Of a DNA stretch of 64,000 bases, positions 56,517 to 64,000 are shown one piece after another. Under the pieces are notes generated by a model. The model made no database searches. It was not told the DNA's origin and saw only the letters and a program-made list of their open reading frames with translations. A program made the position numbers and the translations under genes. Source of the stretch: Neonectria sp. B-13 (taxonomy: Eukaryota; Ascomycota; Sordariomycetes; Hypocreales; Nectriaceae). Position 1 is the stretch's first letter; each line of letters opens with the position of its first letter. The stretch lies in the NCBI GenBank assembly GCA_002682825.1, contig NOKP01000032.1, positions 372,001 through 436,000 of the forward strand. Direction: 5' to 3'.

Positions 56517-57287
56517 GGTTGCGGTGTGTTGTGGACTTGTTGAGAAGCGTGATCGTTCTGATGTCTGGTGTAATGGGGTTGGTGCGGTGCTAGGCTGAAG
56601 AGAAATGTCTGGCGAGAACGGAATGTTTGTAGTCTCTTATAAGCACCTTTGTTTCTTGATTTGCCGGCTGGGTCTGGTAGTCTTTCAGTGCTCAGTGGGC
56701 CGGCCCAGAGGCCTTTTGGCCAAAGAAATCTGTGAACCTCGAATGCTTTATCAGCTTTCCAAATCATCATCTAGCAGATCCAATTGCTTATTCATTTTCT
56801 ATTACAAATCGAGCAGTCTGCTTAAAGAATGCTCCCAAACAAATCCATATTTTGTTACGGAATCGTCATCGCCGTCCCCCCGAATGTTCTGTCGGGATCT
56901 CCGTTGGGTCCACCATCGTGTTGCTCCACGGGTTATGTTGCCGGATTGGGCCTAGATTGATCGAAAACTACGTTAGCGCGACTTGACGAATCAAATATTA
57001 CCAAACCAGCGAGCGCTTGAATGTCTAATCAAAAGCTCCCAAGTGCGTTATCGAAATTTGTTTGTTCGTCTCATACTTAGACAAACAAATCCTCTGATTA
57101 TCCCTTCCCGCCGGTTCTGATATCGTAACGTACTTGGCTGAGTCGTAGCTTCTTGATTTACCTCCCGAGAGTGCAAAGCACTTCAACACCTATCTTCCAT
57201 CCTTTGTCCACTCCCCCTTTTAAGTACAGTTGTTCAAGCTTCATTTGATCAACTAAAAGTCGGAATCCCCTGGCTACCCAAATCACG
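56517..57287. other. Divergent promoter region
   Basis: Between the UlaG-like (minus) and MFS (plus) genes; no further feature. Confidence 0.45.
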
Positions 57288-58853
57288 ATGCCCGAACCGA
57301 CCCTCGAAAAGGACACAATCGAGTCTGGCAGCTCAACACCGTCGCAAAATATGCCTCCGACGCCTCACGAGCTACGAAGAAAAGAAACTCAAACCGCAAT
57401 TACCGATGGCAGCACAATGACAGATGCCATGGTGCCGTATCTTTCGGCATCTCCTAGCCCACCACCTAACGGCGGGTTTTGGGCATGGATGTCTGGTGAG
57501 CTGACTCAAATATCTCTCGTGTTCTCGTACCGTGCGGCAGCGTTAATGAGACAACTAGTGGTTTCGGGCTTCTTCATTATCATGAATACATGGTGAGCGC
57601 TCCTGTGGATCGATCACCTGCATACGGCATCAACTAACCAACCGAAATAGGGGCGTCTTTGTATCCTTCGGCGTCTTCCAAGCCTACTACGTCACAGCTC
57701 TCGAACGCTCTTCTTCCGACATATCGTGGATTGGCTCCTTCGAAGTCTTCCTTCTTTTCTTCGTCGGCAGCATAGGCGGTGTCTTGACCGATGCGGGCTA
57801 CTTCCGGAGCACCGTGGCCACGGGCGGTATCTTGATCGTCCTCGGAACATTCACAACATCAGCTTCCACAGCATACTGGCAGGTCTTCTTGGCGCAGGGT
57901 GTATGCGCTGGTCTGGGCAGCGGACTCATCTTCACACCGGTCATGACAGTCATCTCGACCTACTTTACGACGAAGCGAGCTGTTGCGTTGGCTACCGCGG
58001 CTTGCGGAAGCACTGTTGGGGGGCTCGTCTTTCCAAGCATGGCGAGAACGCTGCTGCCCACCATTGGCTTCGGATGGACGATGCGAGCCATCGGATTCAT
58101 CCAGATGGGGACGTTGGCATTGGCTCTGGCGGTTATCAAACCCAGGGTCACGCCCCAAGCCAAAGGACCCTTGGTCGACTGGAGTGCCTTCAAGATTCCC
58201 GAGTACGCTTTGTACGCCGCTGGATCTTTCCTGGTATGCTTGAGCCCACATCCATCCGCGTACCGACAACGCCCTCTCGGTCGGTTCAAAGCTGACATGG
58301 TGCCCAGGCCTTCATTGGCGTTTTCTTCCCCATATTCTACCTGGCGTCATATGCTAGGAACGTCCTAGGGTTGACGTACACCGAGTCTCTGAACCTCCTG
58401 CTAGTCCTGAATGGCATCGGCATTATCGGTCGTCTTGCCCCCAGCTTCGCCGCCCCTTACGTCGGCGCACTTAACCTTTTTATAGGCCACGTCGCATCCA
58501 CGGCGTTGATCATCTATCTGTGGTCCACCGTAACCACCCTGCAAGGGCTATACGTGTGGACTGTGTTTTTCAGTCTGGCGATGGGTGGGATTCAGTCACT
58601 TGGCCCCGCAGCCCTGGGGGCCGTGAAGTTTGATGTACAGAGACAAGGGGCTCTGCTTGGTATGGTATATTCTGTGACCGGCTTTGGTGTCCTCATCGGA
58701 CCCCCAGTTTCGGGAGCCTTGGTGAGCGGGGGGAGTTATCTCAATGCACAGATCTTCGCGGCGACTTGCATGACGATGGGAGTGGCAGTTCTGGTAGCTG
58801 CCCGGGAGGTAAAGAGGAGACGCGATTCGATGGGTGTGTGGGCAAAGCTGTAG
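57288..58853 (+). CDS. MFS transporter, monocarboxylate-transporter-like
   Basis: Four exons (57288..57495, 57559..57592, 57651..58233, 58308..58853) give 456 aa. The second exon has only 34 nt. A Ser/Thr/Pro-rich N-terminal tail (about 55 residues) is followed by PNGGFWAWM(S), the conserved entry of the MCT branch. Then come SGFFIIMNTWGVFVSFGVFQAY (TM1), SWIGSFEVFLLFFVGSIGG, GLGSGLIFTPVMTVISTYF with TTKRAVALATAACGSTVGGL (TM4-5 motif) and the second half with IIGRLAPSFAAPYVG. Fungal members move monocarboxylates, riboflavin or siderophore-like compounds at the plasma membrane. The substrate is unknown. Complete; no damage. Confidence 0.9.
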
Positions 58854-59233
58854 ATGGTGAGGTCTCCGGGTCGTGGCTTGTATGCATATTCGGGCGTTAT
58901 TATAGACATGGGGCATTGACTTGAGGGCCGCGATGAAGTACCATACTAAGACTGTTGTATGTGTCTATGTATGTTTGTATTTAACGCAATGAGGGCAGGT
59001 ACCAAAGACCCTTGCCGCTGACATCCCGCGGGGTATGTGGCGTGGAGGGCAGATGTCTGACGAGCTATCTAGTAGTATCTACAGAGATCCCGTCCCAGTG
59101 TCCTCCAAGTCAAGCCTAACGGCAATATAAAAACCACTTAGCTGTACCCAGGCCCCTCAAGTCGGGTCTCTATCCAGGACTAAGTTGATATAAGAAAAAG
59201 AAATAGGAGAGTAGCCTCATTCGACGCTCTAGC
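58854..59233. other. Intergenic between MFS gene and LINE relic
   Basis: 3' flank; the part from about 59100 may belong to the LINE 3' end. Confidence 0.4.
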
Positions 59234-61189
59234 CTACCCCCTGGTGAGGATAGGTCCTAGAAAGAAACTTGAGGTATCCAAGAAGGCCCTAAAGCCTATA
59301 GGGTCTTTTAGAAGTCCCTCAAAGTATCGCCTTAGCTGGCTCATAGGGTCGATTGGCTCGTAGGCTCCTGGAGGGTGGAGGTCCGGCCAGCTCTGTCTAA
59401 GGACCTGCGTCTTGTAACAGTGAACGAGGTGCTGTCTTGACTTATCCTCCCCGCAGCAGCAGGTCGTCATATCATCAATATGGTTGAACGGCTGGTGTTA
59501 TCGTTTGAAGTCCCCGTGGCCTGATCGAGCAGCCAGTAGGTGGCGGAGGGTGGCCCTTGGCAGGGCCAATTCTGGAGGACAAGAGAGTATTGCAGGAAGC
59601 CCTAGTTGCCTATAGCCTTCTGGCATCCCCTCTGCCCACCAGCGTTGGTACAGTTTGCTGACTCGCTGTCTGGCCAGCCGCTTAACGCCTGAAAGTGTAG
59701 CCAATCGGCCGGTAGGGAGTGGTAGAGCTGTACCGTCTTTAGCCATATCGTCGGCCTCTTCGTTGCCGTTGATCCCCTGGTGGCCTGGTGACCAGTGGAA
59801 GCGTATATCATGTATCCTTGCAGCTGATTGGAAGCGAAGAAAGGCTGCTTGCGAGGACGCCAGCGGATCTCCTTGGAGGCCGTGGATACCGGCTGTATTG
59901 TCTAGGCAGACGTAAATCGTCCCTCCTTGTGCGGAACGAAGAGCATAGTACAGTGTAGTCCAGGCCCCTTCTGCTTCAGCATGAAATACCATATACCCAT
60001 ACCCCGTGGCTCCGTTGGTTGCCTTGAAGCCGTCTGTGAAGACGATAGTATGGGTGCTTGGTACGGTTAGGAGCTAGGCCTTGAAGGCCTTTGCAGCTTT
60101 AGCTTTCGTCTGCGTAACTATTAGGTCTAGAGATCCTGGCTGATACTGGAGGGGCAGAAGTAGGCCTTGGACATCTTGGCAGTAACCCGGCCGTCCGTTG
60201 AAGCCTGGTCAATTTCCTGTCCCGTTGGGTAAGACGGACTGTAACTGGGTGTCGTTGGTCAACCTTCTGAGGACGGACGGACTGCAAATCTAAGGCGTAC
60301 TCCTTCAGTAGCCACCCGTCCCGCAGTAAGCTGCTAGAGGGCGTTGTCTTCCATACAGGTAGTATAGCCCTTGCTGAGGCTGTGATCACCTTATGGATCT
60401 TTTGGACTAGGCCCTTCTGGCCTGTGTTGACAGGTTGTGAGGAGGCGGCATTGCCGTTGCTACTTGGCCCTGTTGCAGCCGGCTGTAACAGCCCAGCATA
60501 CCAAGTCTCTGCCCCGTACGTAGCAGTCGGAAGGACGCATGTAGTACCCGCCCTCCTGAAGATTGCAGCAGGGAGCCCTCTTTTCGTATTCGTCAAATAA
60601 CGTAGGTGCTGGGCTACTCTCTGGGCGACGGCCACCCTCTCATCAACGTGGTAGCGAAAAGAGAGCCTCCTTTCAAACCAGACCACTAGTCATCGGACAG
60701 GCTTAGATGAGGGTTATATTACAAGATCCCATGCTGCAATACTAGGTAAATTTCCTACCTTTTGCTTATGCTTCTTTGTGAAGTGGATAGTTCGCATTTA
60801 GCAGGGTTAAAGGCGACCTTATTTTCGGCGCCCTAGGTCAGGACTTGCGTGACATCCTCCTCAAGGGCCGCTGAATTAGCCTCCAGCGTAGGGCCTATAG
60901 CAGCGAGGGCGATATCTTCAGCATAACCGAACCGACGCTTTGGGTTTCCTAGTAGGATATCTTCTATATAGAGTAGGAAGGTAATTGGGGTTAGCGGTGA
61001 TCCTTGTGAAAGTCCGCAAGACAATGGAAACCCGTCTGTCTGGATGTCCTCAAGCTTGATTGGGACTGTACAATTAGATGCAAAGGCAAGGATTAGCTTA
61101 ACAGAAGGTAAGATTTTCACTCCGAACAGCGCTGAGGGTGCTCTAGGTGCGCTAAATCTGCGTCGGAAGATATGTGGACGAGAGGACAC
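59234..61189 (-). mobile_element. Non-LTR retrotransposon (LINE) ORF2 remnant with RT and RNase H
   Basis: From right to left on the minus strand it shows reverse-transcriptase motifs GFPLSCGLSQGSPLTPITFL and LYIEDILL with FGYAEDIALAA (the YADD box altered to YAED, about 60930-61010). An RT-thumb/connection block follows (CVLPTATYGAETWYAG, ARAILPVWKTTP). RNase H comes next (WTTLYYALRSAQGGTIYVCL, WSPGHQGINGNEEADDMAK, about 59740-59980), then a CCCGEDKSRQHLVHC zinc-knuckle-like end (about 59440). Frames shift near 60090 and 60690, and the 5' part with endonuclease is absent. A dead Tad-like element, of another subfamily than the fragment at 54.6 kb. Confidence 0.8.
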
Positions 61190-61596
61190 AGTGATCAGTC
61201 ATATACTGAACAAGAGGTGGATAAGCTAGTCACAAGACCGATATATACTGAAATTGGGAGTGATATGAAGTCAATCGCCGAAAAGATATGGAAGGAGTGT
61301 ACAAAGTGTTCGCCATTCCGGTTGATTGATTCAATTCCAATTACTCTGCATGACGCTAATGACTGGGAGTAAACATCAGAGTCGTACTTCAGACCGCGGT
61401 CCAGCTCGTTGGAGCGTCCCTCGCACAACGCTCATATCCATTGGAGCGCTTCTCGTTCCTTGCTTCATCCCTATTATCATATGAATGATGTATAGTTCAA
61501 CTATCCCGAGAGTTATCCGTCGACTCCCGTTATTATGTATGCAGAAGCTTGTGCACACACCCTAACCGGGCAGGGGGGATCCAAAACGCCCGTCGA
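61190..61596. other. Intergenic
   Basis: No recognised feature. Confidence 0.4.
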
Positions 61597-62923
61597 ATGC
61601 CGCAATTCTGCTCGCAGTTTGATCACCCGCGCCTTGACTTGGCCTCTAAGCGACGTGCTCTCATTGTGTGTTCAAAACTTTGTCCCTATTAGCGAGTTGG
61701 GCTTCGCCATCAGAGGTGCTGGCGTCTCTCAGTCCCGAATATGCGGTGCCTGGATAGAAGAACCGCCAGAACTTGTCGGCCGAGGAAATGACGAGCTACT
61801 TCCGTGGCCATCAGAGCTATCGGCACCGCGATCGTTGCGAGAGGACGAAATGGGCAGGCGTAGATCTATGAAGCTGTGCAAACGCAATGTTTGGCGCTCA
61901 ACGCTCTACAGCGTACTATTCATCTTTCTAGAGACTCAAGCTAGCAGCCTGCATTATGTGCTTATACCTGTCAGAGGTAATAGACCACTTACTATTCATC
62001 TTCAGTTTGATTCTAAGATACTCTCTACAGATCTTGCTCCCTAACACTGGCTCTGGACCTGCAGTTTATGCCAGCGGAATCAGCGAATTGATTCAACTTC
62101 GATACCCTAGGTTCTATGCTTCTGGAGCACCCCATAGACTATTTGTTAGGTTTCGGCCACTTCTGGTATGTGTAATAAAATGGATCTGCTGAAATCAACG
62201 ACTAATAGACCAGGTTCTTCACTCTTTGACCTCTCACACTTCCACCTTCCTGGCAGAGAGCGAATGGCAATAGGAACCGTTTTGTCACACCCCCACTACG
62301 CCTTTCCAGGACCTTATGAACGAAGCCGCATAGTACCTTCGATCTTGGAGAAACTTGGGAACTGCAAGTCGACGACTACCATTGTAGAGTCAGTGGCCAG
62401 AAGTCTGCTTACCAGCTATCTGACGTTCTTGATCGGTTCGACAGATGGTATAAGTCGACCCAAGCGTGTTATGGGAACACTCAATGGTGGCCAGATCACA
62501 AAGAAGACGTTGATGATAGTTCGGTATCTTTTCTTAACATCACGGTGGCAAATTACTCCACCCACTTCTGGGCCATCTGGATAGTCTGTGTGACCTAGAT
62601 TAGGCAACTGATGGAACGGTTTCCCAACCTCGCGGATCAGGAGATCTTGGTGAACGCGCAAAAAGCTTCAAGCGAATCCGTCTCTCAAAAGCTTCTCCAA
62701 TTATCAACGCAAATATTGAAAAGTATCAGCTACCTGATTTAGGATGACATGAAGGTATATGGGATTGCCCCGGCTTGTTACCCTTTTCAAGTTGCTTAGG
62801 CGACAGTAGAAACGTTCGGCTGTAACAAACCGCATTTACAGCTGCTAAGACGACGAGTCTACGATGAAATTGTTCAAAAGGGTTATGAAGACTTCCTTCA
62901 AGTTGGTTCGAGAAAATAAGTCC
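61597..62923 (+). pseudogene. Decayed Zn2Cys6-type transcription factor, copy B
   Basis: It parallels copy A at 36.1 kb: LSLCVQNFVPISELGF, VSQSRICGAWIEEPPELVGR, then IQLRYPRFYASGAPHRLFVR, ILEKLGNCKS, and in a shifted frame FLNITVANYSTHFWAIWIVC and TQIRQLMERFPNL, with a long helix near 62640-62720. No Zn2Cys6 cluster is left at the 5' end and several stops or frameshifts interrupt it. It preserves the Trp codon that is TGA in copy A. Regulator relic of the Fungal_trans type. Confidence 0.7.
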
Positions 62924-62935
62924 TGCTAAAAGAGC

Positions 62936-64000
62936 AGTATTGCGTTCTCCCTCCGTCCGGGCCTATTATTAAGCGGGGGCATTCTGACATTAGATTACAG
63001 AACACATAACGTTAAGGATAACGTTGTTTTTCCTAGATCTGAGTCAGGAGGATGTGGTAGAAGCTCTTTTAGCTGCTTTAGGGTATATATTTCTCCAAGC
63101 CAGAGAGGTTCAACAGGGACATTAGAGTACCGCCAGTCCCATTGGATATCAAGGGTCAGAGGACCTCCGGCAACACGACACAGTCCCACCAGTGGAGGAT
63201 AAACGTTATGAAATAGTAAGGAGCTAGCTGAAGCAAGGTCATTTCGCTGTCCTAGGCCGCCTTGTTAACATGACTCATCCAGGCATGTTCAGGCTCCCCT
63301 TTTCTTAACGAACGATATCGAATTGCCCGGTAAAATCCCTCCCCTTTCGCTGTAATATATATAGAATGTTTGATGAATGATGTATGTTGGTATTACAATT
63401 GTAATAATCTAACTAGCTTTCCTAAACTAGATTAGTGCCAGTTGGTGGGTTCCGGCAAACCAGAACCCAATGCCAGGCTCCAGCCTGTGACACTGTGGAA
63501 CTTACGGAAAGACCGGTCATAATATAAGGACCTGTCAGGCTATAATTCAGACATCTGGAAAAGAGTAAGGCGATTGGTTTTAATTATTTTAATACTGTGT
63601 TGTGTTTTTATTGAAGTTCTAATCTTAAAGGTTAGGAAAGGTGCGTCGCTCGCTTGTCTGCGTCGCTCGCTTATCAAGCACATTATTTCCTTAGGTGATA
63701 CAGATCATGCCTACCCTATAATAGAAGGGGATATAAAATATAAAGATGAGGGATTCTACACTAATTGGAAAGCATGAATGGCTATACTAATTAGAGTGAA
63801 GCTTTCAAGTTCGGGGGCAATAATATAAGACCTTTCGTTCCTTAACGCATGTATTATATTAAATCGACTTGCAATGTAGTTCTTTGAGATATTGCGATCC
63901 TAGTTACAACTCTCATTTAGACTCGTAACTTATCAAGCCATCTATAGTCCCAACATGAAGGCCGCCTGTAATAGGTATATCCGCCCCAGTTGTGTGGCGA
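62936..64000. other. Gene-free right edge
   Basis: AT-rich in its right half. It contains a 14-bp direct duplication (tgcgtcgctcgctt at about 63641 and 63659) and a palindromic ttacaattgtaa near 63394. No gene supported; a 67-codon frame at 63574 has no features. Confidence 0.45.

Noticed and set aside
1..64000. CRISPR array, bacterial operons or phage
   Set aside because: Spliceosomal introns and fungal families throughout; no regularly spaced repeats of that type.

Overview
The window looks like a chromosome segment of a filamentous ascomycete, most likely a sordariomycete. Genes are split by short introns of about 50-120 nt with GTxxGT donors and YAG acceptors. The gene families are typical of such fungi: bZIP with a DUF3425-type tail, Zn2Cys6 regulators, NADPH oxidase, a HAK potassium transporter, a 26-residue copper-type metallothionein and Fot/pogo transposons. 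I rebuilt exon structures by hand. All spliced models called intact keep frame and end at a stop codon.

Layout. 0.7-3.8 kb: a secreted 'S17-like' protein and a five-exon bZIP factor. 3.9-9.3 kb: mostly relics (Fot/pogo transposase, succinyl-CoA ligase alpha, a Zn2Cys6 factor, a GFA-fold enzyme) around one intact NTF2-like gene. 10.1-17.5 kb: a divergent pair, an alpha-glucoside-type sugar transporter and a GH36 alpha-galactosidase/raffinose-synthase-like enzyme. They share a 13-bp palindrome centred on CGG-N-CCG, so they are probably an oligosaccharide uptake and breakdown unit under one Zn2Cys6 regulator. 19.9-35.7 kb: two secreted metallo-beta-lactamase-fold paralogues with matching nine-exon structures. 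They flank a dead pogo element and intact DJ-1/PfpI, NmrA-like, TPR, DUF924 and DUF1993 genes. 36-38 kb: a decayed Zn2Cys6 gene and a transposase tail. 38.9-41.6 kb: a secreted GH3 beta-glucosidase. 43.5-51.1 kb: an arrestin-like gene, a ferroportin fragment, a HAK potassium transporter, a Tc1 fragment and a NoxA-type NADPH oxidase. 51.8-55.1 kb: relics (DUF924 copy, membrane protein, LINE tail) around the intact metallothionein. 55.7-58.9 kb: an UlaG-like hydrolase and a monocarboxylate-type MFS transporter. 59.2-63 kb: a LINE remnant and a second decayed Zn2Cys6 gene.

The strongest signals are the shared palindromic operator of the sugar pair and the intron-matched metallo-beta-lactamase pair. 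A further feature is the many half-lost single-copy-type genes (SCS-alpha, GFA, ferroportin, two Zn2Cys6 regulators, DUF924, a membrane protein). Together with TE remnants they suggest an accessory-type, decaying compartment. No complete new system can be proven from sequence alone.
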